Counted from the first letter of the stretch, positions 8,438-16,375 are shown. The stretch is 28,889 nt of DNA from CAZWUW01 sp964636895 (GCA_964636895.1 CAZWUW010000035.1:1-28889); one strand, 5' to 3'. Program-made: numbers and translations. The notes: generated from the letters alone by a model not told the origin.

Positions 8438-8556
8438 AACCGGCCATATTCCCCTGGGGCAGAAAACCTGGCAAAATCAGAAACCCCGCCGCTCCGCCTG
8501 GTGACTGCGCGGGCGGAGAAAAGCTGCCCGATTTGTGATGCTGCCCTGGCCTAACG
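8438..8556 (+). ncRNA. Possible structured RNA in the gap after the pilus operon
   Basis: Nested complementary segments are present: GGCCA 8442-8446 with TGGCC 8547-8551, GGGGCAG 8456-8462 with CTGCCCT 8541-8547, and CTCCGCC 8492-8498 with GGCGGAG 8512-8518. A second CTGCCC at 8524-8529 could compete for the same GGGGCAG partner, giving two exclusive folds. No protein gene covers this gap and no clear U-tract follows. I could not assign an RNA family. It may instead be the 3' UTR of the pilus operon or, on the other strand, of the metal transporter gene. Confidence 0.25.
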
Positions 8557-8571
8557 GAAGGGTTACACTGC

Positions 8572-9870
8572 TTAAATGTTTCCTGTAAAAGTCAGGTATA
8601 GCAGTACGGCATTTAAGGTAATTATCAGTGCTGCAATCAGCCAACCGGCGGCGTTGGTCAAGGGTTTATTAACCAACGCCCCCATTACGTCCCGGCGCCC
8701 GCTAATCAGGATCAGCGGGATAATAGCAGCCGGGAGGGCAAAACTCAGTATAACCTGGCTCATCACCAAGGCCTGCATGGGGTTAATCCCCAGGCTGATA
8801 ATAACGAAGGCCGGAACCATGGTAACTAATCTGCCGGCTGTGCGGGATACTTTCAGGTTGATAAATCCGTTCATTATGGTTTGCCCGGCCATTGTGCCCA
8901 CTGCTGAAGAAGAAAGGCCGGAAGCCAGCAGGGCGACGGCAAATGCGCCGCCGGACAGCGGTCCCAACAACGGCACCAGTGACTGATGGGCCTGGGTTAT
9001 AGAATCCACCGCCATCCCTCGGGTAAAAAATACGGAAGCTGCCACGACAACCATTGCCGTATTAATGATAAAAGCGATATTCATGGCAATGATAATATCT
9101 ATTCTTTCCATGCGGAAATGTTTCAGTTTTTGCGTATTATCGGCTGGTTTATTACGGCATTGCACTAACTGGGAGTGCAGGTAGATGACATGCGGCATTA
9201 CTGTTGCCCCCAGCATGCCGGCAGCTATCAAAACCGCCTGGCCGTTAGGCAGTTCTGGCACCAGCGCATGATAACCCACTGCCGTCCAGTCCGGTTTCGC
9301 CAGCATTACTTCGATGCCATAGGCTATACAGATTATCGCCACTAGTCCCGCAATAATGGCTTCCGTAACCCTTTGGCCGTATTTCTCCAGATAAAGGATA
9401 AAAGAGTTAATGATAGCAGTAAGTATGCAGGCATAAATCAGGGGCAATTTAAACAACAGAAACAAACCCAGGGCGGCACCGAGAAATTCAGCAAAGTATG
9501 TAGCCATTGCGGCTATAGTAGCGATAAGCCATAAGCACCGGTTAACCCGGCGGGAAAACAGTTTGGCACACATCTCGGGCAGGCTGGCACCGGTGGCAAT
9601 GCCTAATTTGGCGGAAATAGTCTGTAAAAAAACAGCCATCAGGTTGCTCCATAAAATTACCCAGATGAGGCTGTAGTTAAAATTTGCGCCACCGGTGATA
9701 TTGGTAGCGAAGTTCCCCGGATCGATATAAGCGACACTAACCACGAAGGCCGGACCCAGATAGCCGGTCAGCTGCCTGAACCGGTGCAATACCTGCGGTC
9801 GGCGGTACGTTTCAACTCCTCTCATTTTTAACTCACCTGACCGGGCAACCGCTCCTTCCTCGCTTGACAA
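8572..9870 (-). CDS. mntH: Nramp-family Mn2+/Fe2+ transporter (MntH-like)
   Basis: A 432-residue polytopic membrane protein of Nramp length with about 11 helices. Metal-site residues are visible: D50-P-G-N53 in the first helix and M225-P-H227 in the sixth. Nramp proteins import divalent metals with protons. The first in-frame start is TTG at 9870, right after an in-frame stop, with GGAGG about 11 bases upstream. ATG at 9825 has a better-placed AGGTGAG and would shorten the protein by 15 residues without touching the conserved core; either may be used. The gene is divergent from an MntR-like regulator 199 bp away, which supports a manganese role, but iron transport cannot be excluded. Confidence 0.9.
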   Translation of the reverse strand: MSSEEGAVARSGELKMRGVETYRRPQVLHRFRQLTGYLGPAFVVSVAYIDPGNFATNITGGANFNYSLIWVILWSNLMAVFLQTISAKLGIATGASLPEMCAKLFSRRVNRCLWLIATIAAMATYFAEFLGAALGLFLLFKLPLIYACILTAIINSFILYLEKYGQRVTEAIIAGLVAIICIAYGIEVMLAKPDWTAVGYHALVPELPNGQAVLIAAGMLGATVMPHVIYLHSQLVQCRNKPADNTQKLKHFRMERIDIIIAMNIAFIINTAMVVVAASVFFTRGMAVDSITQAHQSLVPLLGPLSGGAFAVALLASGLSSSAVGTMAGQTIMNGFINLKVSRTAGRLVTMVPAFVIISLGINPMQALVMSQVILSFALPAAIIPLILISGRRDVMGALVNKPLTNAAGWLIAALIITLNAVLLYLTFTGNI

Positions 9871-10028
9871 TTACATCACTTCCTCCTTGTCTCTTAGTAG
9901 CTCATTCCCGGTAAAAAACAATTGCCCGGGACTAACAACTTTAACTGCGGCTAATTTTTTTCTATTGTAGAGTATGAAAAACAGGGTGCTGAGGTGATGA
10001 AATATTAATTTTTTGCTCTGCCGGCACA

Positions 10029-10055
10029 TATAATTTAGTAACTCCTATGCCTAAA
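10029..10055 (+). promoter_or_regulatory. Likely -10 and DtxR/MntR-type operator before mntR
   Basis: A perfect TATAAT lies at 10029-10034. Overlapping its last base, TTTAG (10034-10038) and CTAAA (10051-10055) form an imperfect inverted repeat. On the other strand this reads TTTAGGCATAGG followed by AGTTACTAAA, reminiscent of DtxR-family operators. The position between -10 and the mntR start would suit autorepression. The -35 is weak (TTAATT) and the dyad is only partial. Confidence 0.35.
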
Positions 10056-10069
10056 AAGCAGGTGAAACT

Positions 10070-10549
10070 ATGCCGGATAATGAGTTTTATACCTTTCGTG
10101 AATACATGAAAAAAGAAGACGGTCCATTGACCGCCTCCATGCAAGATTATATGGAAATGATTTACCGGCTGTCCCGGTACACCGGCTTCACCAGGATCCA
10201 TGACCTGGCGGCGGCGCTCAACGTGCAACCTCCTTCCGCCACCAAAATGGTGCAGAAACTGGCCGAGCTGGCATTTGTAAATTATGAGAAATACGGTATT
10301 ATAGTATTGAGTAAAAAAGGCCGGCGGACAGGGAAAGCCCTGTTGGAACGACATTGTATCATTGAAGATTTTTTGAAACTGTTAGGGGTCGGCGAAGAAG
10401 CTGTGTTGGAAGAAACTGAGAAAATAGAACATACCATTAGTGTGCAAACAGTAAGCTGTCTGGCAGATTTTGTCCGGTTTTTTAAACATCGGCCGGAGCT
10501 TATCAAAGAGTTTGAAATATTTTGCAAAACAAAAGGCAAGCCCGGATAA
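10070..10549 (+). CDS. mntR: MntR-type metal-dependent repressor (DtxR family)
   Basis: A 159-residue DtxR-family protein with an N-terminal winged helix (about 38-90) and a metal-binding/dimerisation domain, and no SH3-like third domain. By alignment from memory with Bacillus MntR, all six metal ligands are kept: D26, E29, H95, E117, E120 and H121. This argues for manganese sensing rather than iron (DtxR/IdeR). The start ATG at 10070 follows AGGTGAAACT. Compared with MntR there are about 18 extra N-terminal residues; M13 is an alternative start with a poorer ribosome site. It lies divergent to the Nramp gene, which it probably represses when Mn2+ is plentiful. Confidence 0.88.
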   Translation: MPDNEFYTFREYMKKEDGPLTASMQDYMEMIYRLSRYTGFTRIHDLAAALNVQPPSATKMVQKLAELAFVNYEKYGIIVLSKKGRRTGKALLERHCIIEDFLKLLGVGEEAVLEETEKIEHTISVQTVSCLADFVRFFKHRPELIKEFEIFCKTKGKPG

Positions 10550-10566
10550 CCGGGATTGCCTTTAAA
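10532..10566. terminator. Bidirectional terminator between mntR and aconitase
   Basis: AAAGGCAA-g-CCCGG (10532-10545) pairs with CCGGG-a-TTGCCTTT (10550-10563). The 4-base loop contains part of the mntR stop codon, so the stem uses the last codons of mntR. T-rich DNA follows on the minus strand (TTTGTTTTGC) and more weakly on the plus strand, fitting the two convergent genes. Confidence 0.85.
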
Positions 10567-10575
10567 AATATGGCT

Positions 10576-12495
10576 TTATCCGTTTTGTTCTTTGGTATAG
10601 TTCAGCAGTCCGCCGGTCAGGACAATGTCGGCCTGGCGACCGGTCAAATCATGGCGAACCTGGAATAATGTTCCTTTAGTATTGTTTTCTACCGTCAACT
10701 CCGGTTCGCTCAGAACGCCCGCGGTGATTACCAGTTGGTCGCCCTGTTCAATCCGTTCATAATCCGCTTCAACGACGAAAGTGAGCGGCAGGATACCGAA
10801 GTTAACCAGGTTGGCGCGGTGGATACGCGCAAAGGATTTGGCAATAACTGCTTTTACACCCAGGTACATAGGCGCTAAAGCGGCATGCTCCCGGCTGGAA
10901 CCCTGGCCATAGTTCTGACCGCCTACCACAAATCCGCCGCCGGCGGTTTTGGCCCGGTCGGCAAAAGTGGCATCAACCCCTGAAAAAACATATTGCGATA
11001 TGGCCGGGATATTGGAACGCAGGGGTAGGATCTTGGCCCCGGCCGGCATGATGTGGTCGGTAGTAATGTTGTCGCCAACCTTTAGCAGGGCCGTGCCGGT
11101 GAGTTGCGGCGTTAAAGCACTGTTGACGGGGAGGGGTTTGATATTGGGGCCGCGCTGAACAGTTACGTTATCAGGGTTTATCGCCGGAGGTAGGATCATG
11201 CTGTCATCAATGAGAAATCTTTCAGGCAGGTTAAGCTCTACAAAATCATCTAAGTCCCGGGGGTCGGTGAGCACGCCTTTGAGGGCTGTGGCTGCGGCCA
11301 CTTCCGGGCTGGCCAGATATATCCCGGCATCGGCGGTACCGCTCCGGCCTTCAAAGTTCCGGTTGAAGGTGCGCACTGAAACGGCTCCGGAGGAGGGTGA
11401 CTGTCCCATGCCGATACAGGGTCCGCAGGCGGATTCCAAAATGCGTGCCCCGGCAGCAATAATGTCGGCCAGCGCACCGTTTCTGGCCAGCATTTCAAAA
11501 ACCTGCTTGGAACCGGGGGAAATCACCAGGCTGGTATCTGGGTGGACTTTTTTACCTTTCAGCATCCCGGCCACCCGCATCAGATCGGTATAAGAAGAAT
11601 TGGTACAACTGCCGATAGCCACCTGCTGCACTTCGACAGGCCCGACATCTTTTACCCTGGCAATATTATCCGGGCTATGGGGGCAGGCCACCATAGGTTC
11701 CAGTTTACTTAAGTCGATTTCAATGATTTCATCATAGGCCGCCTCCGGGTCAGCTGTCTGGGGTGTCCAGTCCTGTTCCCGGCCCTGGGCCCGGAGGAAA
11801 TCCCGGGTAATCTCATCACTGGGAAAAACAGAAGTGGTGGCACCCAGTTCAGCCCCCATGTTGGTGATGGTGGCGCGTTCGGGTACAGTCAGGGTCTGCA
11901 CTCCGGCACCGGTGTACTCGATGATTTTACCGACGCCGCCCTTGACGCTTAAGATACGCAGCACTTCCAGGATCACATCTTTGGCGGAAACCCATGGCTG
12001 CAGCCGGCCGGTAAGTTTGATATTAACCACTTTAGGCATATTCATATAGAATGGACCGCCGCCCATTGCCACGGCTACGTCCAGACCACCGGCCCCGATG
12101 GCCAGCATGCCGATGCCGCCGCCGGTTGGGGTATGGCTGTCTGAACCAAGTAAGGTCATGCCCGGCACGCCAAAGCGCTCCAGGTGTACCTGATGGCAGA
12201 TCCCGTTACCGGGCCGGGAAAAGTAAATCCCGTGCCTGGCGGCCACAGTCTGCAGAAAACGGTGGTCGTCAGCGTTTTCAAAGCCAGTTTGCAAGGTGTT
12301 GTGGTCCACGTAACTGACTGATAAACTGGTTTTCACCCTGGGTACTCCCATGGCCTCAAACTGCAGGTAAGCCATAGTACCGGTGGCATCCTGGGTAAGG
12401 GTTTGGTCAATCCTGACGGCAATTTCCCGGCCAACGGCCATTTCCCCGGAAACCAGGTGCGCACCGATAATTTTTTGTACTAAGTTTTGTCCCAA
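10576..12495 (-). CDS. Aconitate hydratase (short aconitase type)
   Basis: A 639-residue [4Fe-4S] dehydratase that interconverts citrate and isocitrate through cis-aconitate. The three cluster cysteines are C297 (GSCTNSSY) and C357/C360 (CGPCIGMG). Other marks are SDSHTPTGGGIG and the swivel-domain motif GSSREHAALAP. At about 640 residues it belongs to the shorter bacterial/archaeal aconitase group rather than the roughly 900-residue AcnA. The start is TTG at 12495 with AAGGAGG at 12504-12510. It is transcribed alone from the promoter at 12531-12559 and ends at a shared terminator with mntR. Homoaconitase or isopropylmalate isomerase are less likely: the sequence is a full-length single chain of aconitase type and no leucine genes are nearby. 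Confidence 0.92.
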   Translation of the reverse strand: MGQNLVQKIIGAHLVSGEMAVGREIAVRIDQTLTQDATGTMAYLQFEAMGVPRVKTSLSVSYVDHNTLQTGFENADDHRFLQTVAARHGIYFSRPGNGICHQVHLERFGVPGMTLLGSDSHTPTGGGIGMLAIGAGGLDVAVAMGGGPFYMNMPKVVNIKLTGRLQPWVSAKDVILEVLRILSVKGGVGKIIEYTGAGVQTLTVPERATITNMGAELGATTSVFPSDEITRDFLRAQGREQDWTPQTADPEAAYDEIIEIDLSKLEPMVACPHSPDNIARVKDVGPVEVQQVAIGSCTNSSYTDLMRVAGMLKGKKVHPDTSLVISPGSKQVFEMLARNGALADIIAAGARILESACGPCIGMGQSPSSGAVSVRTFNRNFEGRSGTADAGIYLASPEVAAATALKGVLTDPRDLDDFVELNLPERFLIDDSMILPPAINPDNVTVQRGPNIKPLPVNSALTPQLTGTALLKVGDNITTDHIMPAGAKILPLRSNIPAISQYVFSGVDATFADRAKTAGGGFVVGGQNYGQGSSREHAALAPMYLGVKAVIAKSFARIHRANLVNFGILPLTFVVEADYERIEQGDQLVITAGVLSEPELTVENNTKGTLFQVRHDLTGRQADIVLTGGLLNYTKEQNG

Positions 12496-12530
12496 ATTTG
12501 CTACCTCCTTGTCTCCTTTACCTGCTACTT

Positions 12531-12559
12531 AATGTACCAAAAAACGCAGATAGTGTCAA
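12531..12559 (-). promoter_or_regulatory. Promoter of the aconitase gene
   Basis: On the minus strand a perfect -35 TTGACA (12554-12559) is followed after exactly 17 bases by TACATT (12531-12536), a four-of-six match to the -10. It lies about 36 bases upstream of the TTG start and ahead of the AAGGAGG site. Confidence 0.65.
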
Positions 12560-12720
12560 TTATGGCGGCCCGGCAAATTCTCGATAAACAGGTAACCAAC
12601 CGGAAATTGTCAATTACCACCCATTGACTATCATAATTTTGCTATTGACGGAAAGAGTATCCCCTTTATTCCCCGCCGGTGGTAATATAAAAACAAAAAA
12701 GCATCAGAGGGGTGGTAAAG

Positions 12721-13344
12721 ATGACAAAGTCTATTTGTTCCCTGGAATTTGACGGTTTGTGTAGGCAGCTTGACCAGATTGCCGATGATACGGAACGCAT
12801 GCTGGTGCTGTCCTTTGAGGGACTCCTGAAACACAACAGCGAAAAGCTGAAAAAGTCTGATGAACTGGCCCGGGAAATCGAACAACTGGCCAGACAGCTT
12901 ACCCAACTGGTGCTGGACAGCACCAAACAGGAAAAGCCGGGGGAATGGGAACCTGCCATCATACTTGAAGTCATCAATAATATTCTGCAGATCAAATACA
13001 GTGTGGTCAAAATCAATGCCAGCGTCCGCAGTAAGAATGAGGAAGGGGTATTGTTCAGCGATAGGGCCATGACTGAGCTGAAGGATATTTTTGGTGTGGT
13101 GATTGATTCCCTGCGGCATATTCATGATTTAATCCAGACCAAAAACAACGTCCTGGTGGATCACCTGTTACAGAGGACTGAGGCTTATGAGGAAGTAATC
13201 AGGAAATATACTGATGAACATGAAAACAGGTTGCTAAAAGGGATTTGCTTACCCAAAGCATCGTTGACATACCTGTTGATTGTGGATTCACTAAAAGACA
13301 TTCTCTGGTATGTGAAGACCATAGCCAAAAAGTTTAAAGATTGA
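12721..13344 (+). CDS. PhoU-like helical-bundle protein
   Basis: A 207-residue, highly charged, all-helical protein without signal or membrane segments. The heptad-like layout (FEGLLKHNSEKLKKSDELAREIEQLARQL, then a second similar half) resembles PhoU domains, such as those at the C-terminus of Na/Pi cotransporters. PhoU proteins regulate phosphate uptake and signalling. No phosphate transport gene is next to it, so its partner is unknown. ATG at 12721 is chosen: GAGGGGTGG lies immediately upstream and would overlap the in-frame GTG at 12712. It is divergent from the aconitase gene and followed by its own terminator. Confidence 0.65.
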   Translation: MTKSICSLEFDGLCRQLDQIADDTERMLVLSFEGLLKHNSEKLKKSDELAREIEQLARQLTQLVLDSTKQEKPGEWEPAIILEVINNILQIKYSVVKINASVRSKNEEGVLFSDRAMTELKDIFGVVIDSLRHIHDLIQTKNNVLVDHLLQRTEAYEEVIRKYTDEHENRLLKGICLPKASLTYLLIVDSLKDILWYVKTIAKKFKD

Positions 13345-13358
13345 TCCGGAATGTAAAA

Positions 13359-13383
13359 GGCGGCTTCTCCAAGCCGTCTTTTT
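13359..13383 (+). terminator. Rho-independent terminator after PhoU-like gene
   Basis: GGCGGCTT (13359-13366), loop CTCC, AAGCCGTC (13371-13378) form an 8-bp stem with one G-T pair, followed by TTTTT. It lies 14 bases after the stop codon. Confidence 0.88.
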
Positions 13384-13469
13384 GCTGTCCCAAAATTATT
13401 TACAGCAGCGGGGATTCGCGCATCTTTTGCAGTAGGCAAAGCATATACTAATAACAGGAACAGCTCGGG

Positions 13470-13505
13470 ATTTCACTATCATTTTTTCATCATGATATGT
13501 GAAAT
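13470..13505. repeat. Long AT-rich inverted repeat in intergenic DNA
   Basis: ATTTCACTATCAT (13470-13482) pairs fully with ATGATA (13492-13497) and GTGAAAT (13499-13505), with one bulged T and a 9-base loop, giving a 13-bp stem. There is no U-tract. It lies upstream of the small membrane protein gene and could be an operator or an RNA hairpin; the rest of 13384-13617 shows nothing clear apart from a shorter AGGAATT/AATTCCT pair. Confidence 0.5.
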
Positions 13506-13617
13506 ATTTTACAGATTCTTTAGAAAAGAGGAGGAATTTTCAGTTAACTTGGAGAATTAATTCCTGCAAGGTTAAAAAAAGCGCGGTGGGAATAATATGG
13601 CAAGGGGAGGGAAGGTT

Positions 13618-13881
13618 ATGAAAATAAGGTTTCTTTTTATTTTTTTGTTTCATATGATTAGCGTGACTCTTGTTTTGTTCCCCAAGCAGTTTAAGGGTCC
13701 GGTAATTACCGTGATAAACAACACCATCCCTATTACCATCATGGATACGGTTGCCGTTATTTTAGTCCTGGCCGGTTCGGTAGTCCTTTTTCTGACCCTT
13801 TTTAAGTTCTTGAAATCACAACCGAAATTTGTAGAGAATACACAAAAAATCGCTGACCAACCGGCGGAAAAAGCAAGATGA
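13618..13881 (+). CDS. Small two-helix membrane protein, unknown function
   Basis: An 87-residue protein with two hydrophobic stretches (about residues 4-22 and 43-65) joined by a short polar loop, then a basic and charged tail (QPKF...KIADQPAEKAR). I do not recognise a family. ATG at 13618 is chosen because GGGAGGGAAGG lies just ahead; ATG at 13597 in the same frame lacks a good site. It is 16 bp ahead of trmL and probably cotranscribed with it, which does not by itself reveal a function. Confidence 0.65.
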   Translation: MKIRFLFIFLFHMISVTLVLFPKQFKGPVITVINNTIPITIMDTVAVILVLAGSVVLFLTLFKFLKSQPKFVENTQKIADQPAEKAR

Positions 13882-13897
13882 GATAGCGGAGGAAGTT

Positions 13898-14356
13898 ATG
13901 CACGTTGTTTTAGTTGAACCAGAGATTCCTTATAACACCGGTAATATTGCCCGCACATGCGCGGCTACGGGAAATGTCCTCCATCTGGTAAAGCCCCTGG
14001 GGTTTTCGGTGGAGGACAAGTATTTAAAACGAGCCGGTCTGGATTATTGGCACCTGGTGGAAATCCATTATCACGAGAGTTTTGATGATTTACGGCAAAA
14101 ATATCCGGCTAAGAAGTTTCATTTTGTTACCACCAAGGCTGAGCGGTTATATACGGAGGCAAATTATCACCCTGAAGATTTTTTGGTCTTCGGCAAGGAA
14201 ACGGCGGGATTGCCGGCAGCTTTGCTGCAGGCTAATTGGGAACATTGTATAAGGATTCCGATGATTAATCAGGCTCGCTCGCTGAACCTGGCCAATGCTG
14301 CGGCTATAGTGGTGTATGAAGCCTGGCGGCAGCAGCTTTTTGGGGGGAACAGATAA
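13898..14356 (+). CDS. trmL: tRNA (cytidine/uridine-34-2'-O)-methyltransferase TrmL
   Basis: A 152-residue SPOUT-class methyltransferase of TrmL length. It has the N-terminal VLVEPEIPYNTGNIARTCAATG, the motif FGKETAGLP, and the C-terminal knot motif IPMINQARSLNLANAAAIVVYEA. TrmL methylates the 2'-O of the wobble nucleotide 34 in tRNA-Leu isoacceptors, using SAM, as a homodimer. The start follows GCGGAGGAAG. It ends just before a strong terminator shared with the convergent CBS-domain gene. No missing key residue was seen. Confidence 0.92.
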   Translation: MHVVLVEPEIPYNTGNIARTCAATGNVLHLVKPLGFSVEDKYLKRAGLDYWHLVEIHYHESFDDLRQKYPAKKFHFVTTKAERLYTEANYHPEDFLVFGKETAGLPAALLQANWEHCIRIPMINQARSLNLANAAAIVVYEAWRQQLFGGNR

Positions 14357-14364
14357 TAAAACAA

Positions 14365-14390
14365 GCCCACTTTGCAGTGGGCCTTTTACT
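14365..14390. terminator. Bidirectional terminator between trmL and CBS/ACT gene
   Basis: GCCCACT (14365-14371), loop TTGC, AGTGGGC (14376-14382) form a perfect 7-bp stem. CTTTTACTTTT follows on the plus strand and TTGTTTTAT on the minus strand, so it can serve both convergent genes. Confidence 0.88.
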
Positions 14391-14391
14391 T

Positions 14392-15042
14392 TTATGACAT
14401 TACCTTAGGTTCGGGAACAATTTCAATGTGAGTTACATCTGTAACGTGATACCCGGCCTTTTTCAATTCCCTGAGGAATAGTTCCGGATTCCGGTCTCTG
14501 ACCTTTAGCACCACTTCTTTTTCAAAAGTGACCACATGGTCAATAATGATACCGAATCTATCTACAAAATCGATCAGATTAGATAAAAACCCCCACTTTT
14601 TTCTATAGGTAACGGTAATCCTGGTACCCTGTTCACCAAAACCAAGGGAAGAAATAAAGGCGTCAATGATGTCGGTGCGGGATAGCAGGCCGACCAATTT
14701 TTTGCCTTCCAGTACCGGCAGGCAGCCAATTTTGTGGTCCCGCATAATCAGGGCGGCTTGTTCAATCGTATCACCGGCAGCGATGGTGAGCGGTTGGTCC
14801 CGCATTACACTGTCCACTGGAGTTCGGGACAGCAGGTTGTTTTCAAAGGACGATAGGCATTTGTTTTTTGGGAAAACTCTTAAAAGATCCACTTCCGAAG
14901 TAACTCCCAGCAGATGCATGCCGGCATCCACCACCGGTAAATGCCGCACGTTTTTCTTTTTTAACAGTTCCAGAGCATCGCCGATTGTGGTATTGGCGGA
15001 TACGGTAAAGACCGGTTGAGTCATCAGGTTTTTGACAAGCAT
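14392..15042 (-). CDS. CBS-CBS-ACT protein, AcuB-like
   Basis: A 216-residue soluble protein with two CBS domains, at about residues 1-58 and 75-130, and a C-terminal ACT-like domain from about residue 140 (RITVTYRKKWGFLSNLIDFVDRFG). This order is that of AcuB, a protein linked to acetoin or acetyl-CoA synthetase control in Bacillus. CBS pairs bind adenosine nucleotides and ACT domains often bind small metabolites, so it may sense energy state. No acuA or acuC gene is adjacent, so the symbol is withheld. The start ATG at 15042 follows GAAGGAAGGTGG. It is divergent from the phosphofructokinase gene. Confidence 0.75.
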   Translation of the reverse strand: MLVKNLMTQPVFTVSANTTIGDALELLKKKNVRHLPVVDAGMHLLGVTSEVDLLRVFPKNKCLSSFENNLLSRTPVDSVMRDQPLTIAAGDTIEQAALIMRDHKIGCLPVLEGKKLVGLLSRTDIIDAFISSLGFGEQGTRITVTYRKKWGFLSNLIDFVDRFGIIIDHVVTFEKEVVLKVRDRNPELFLRELKKAGYHVTDVTHIEIVPEPKVMS

Positions 15043-15104
15043 ATATTACCACCTTCCTTCAAATATTAATATAAATTATTCGGCGCAGCTGAGAAATTTT
15101 CCTG

Positions 15105-15118
15105 TTATGACCTCATAA
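15105..15118. promoter_or_regulatory. Palindrome in the AcuB-like/pfkA divergent region
   Basis: TTATGA-CC-TCATAA is a perfect 6-bp dyad. It lies 22 bases before a TATAAT at 15140-15145 on the plus strand, so it covers the expected -35 side of a possible pfkA promoter whose own -35 is poor, as for an activator-dependent promoter. Only the positions are seen; the regulator is unknown. Confidence 0.35.
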
Positions 15119-15270
15119 TGATGTAAAAAACATGGATTGTATAATATTTATCGGAGCACACAGGCAAAACTTTATCGAAAGACAACCTCTGTTTTTTTAA
15201 GAAAGCAGGAAAAATCAGGGATACTGTCGAAAAAATGTAGAAAATTACTATATTAATAGGAGGTCAAAGA

Positions 15271-16374
15271 ATGACAGGCAACGGACAAATTAAACGCATC
15301 GGGGTACTCACCGGCGGCGGGGACGCACCCGGGCTGAATGCAGTTATCCGGGCAGTAGTCAAGACCGCCATCAACAAGTATAATCTCGAAGTTTACGGTT
15401 TCATGGATGGTTTTGGCGGTCTTATTGATAACCAGGTCTGCCGGCTGAATGTTATGGCTGTTTCCGGTATCCTGCACAGGGGCGGGACCATTTTGGGAAC
15501 CACCAATCGGGATAACCCTTTCCGGTATCCGCAAATGAAGGACGGCGAGCGGGTATATGTTGACCTGTCCGGTCAAATAATGGATAATCTTAAAGAATTG
15601 GGCATTGATGCCTTAGTGGTTATTGGCGGAGACGGCAGTCTGAGTATTGCCCGGGAGTTTCACGACAAAGGCGTAAAGGTTGTGGGCGTACCAAAAACCA
15701 TAGATAACGACCTGTCGGCCACCGATATTACTTTTGGTTTTGATACGGCCCTGGGGACAGCAACTGAAGCGTTGGACAAATTACATACTACTGCTGAATC
15801 ACATCATCGGGTCATGATCCTTGAGGTAATGGGCCGATATGCCGGTTGGATTGCTCTGGAATCAGGAATTGCCGGGGGCGCGGACGTTATTTTGCTGCCG
15901 GAAATCCCTTTTAAAGTTGACCATGTATGCCGCAAGATTACTGACCGCAAACTGCACGGCAAAAAGTTCAGTATCGTGGTGGTGGCTGAGGGGGCTAAGC
16001 CGGAAGGCGGCGAAATGGTGGTGCAAAAATACATTGCTGACAGTGCCGATCCTATCCGCTTGGGGGGTGTCGGTAACGTAATCGGCGAACAAATAGAAAA
16101 ATGTACCGGTATGGAGACCAGGGTAACGGTGCTGGGCCACTTGCAGCGGGGCGGCAGTCCGACCCCCTTTGACCGGATTTTGGCTACCCGTTATGGGGCC
16201 ATGGCGGTAAAAATTCTTATGGACGGTAACCATGGTCACATGGTTAGCCTGCAGGGGCGGAAGATCGAGGCTGTGCCCCTTTCCGAAGCCGTTCATGAAC
16301 TGCGCAAGGTGCCGGTGGACCATGATAAGATATTTGCTGCCCGTGCCGTGGGGATAAGCTTCGGGGACGAGTAG
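15271..16374 (+). CDS. 6-phosphofructokinase (ATP or PPi dependent)
   Basis: A 367-residue phosphofructokinase with the N-terminal motif GVLTGGGDAPGLN, IGGDGS at D121-G122, PKTIDND with K142, and LGHLQRGGSPTPFDR. It phosphorylates fructose 6-phosphate in glycolysis. The residues matching E. coli G104 and G124 are G122 and K142: Gly at the first favours ATP, while Lys at the second is typical of pyrophosphate-using or mixed-group enzymes. The phosphate donor is therefore open. It is longer than classical bacterial PfkA (about 320), as in the mixed-substrate group. The start ATG at 15271 follows AGGAGG. The next gene begins one base after its stop. Confidence 0.9.
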   Translation: MTGNGQIKRIGVLTGGGDAPGLNAVIRAVVKTAINKYNLEVYGFMDGFGGLIDNQVCRLNVMAVSGILHRGGTILGTTNRDNPFRYPQMKDGERVYVDLSGQIMDNLKELGIDALVVIGGDGSLSIAREFHDKGVKVVGVPKTIDNDLSATDITFGFDTALGTATEALDKLHTTAESHHRVMILEVMGRYAGWIALESGIAGGADVILLPEIPFKVDHVCRKITDRKLHGKKFSIVVVAEGAKPEGGEMVVQKYIADSADPIRLGGVGNVIGEQIEKCTGMETRVTVLGHLQRGGSPTPFDRILATRYGAMAVKILMDGNHGHMVSLQGRKIEAVPLSEAVHELRKVPVDHDKIFAARAVGISFGDE

Positions 16375-16375
16375 G

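Noticed and set aside
8478..8520. Rho-independent terminator for the pilus operon
   Set aside because: The CTCCGCC/GGCGGAG hairpin is real but is not followed by a T-run on either strand, so I describe it as possible structured RNA instead.
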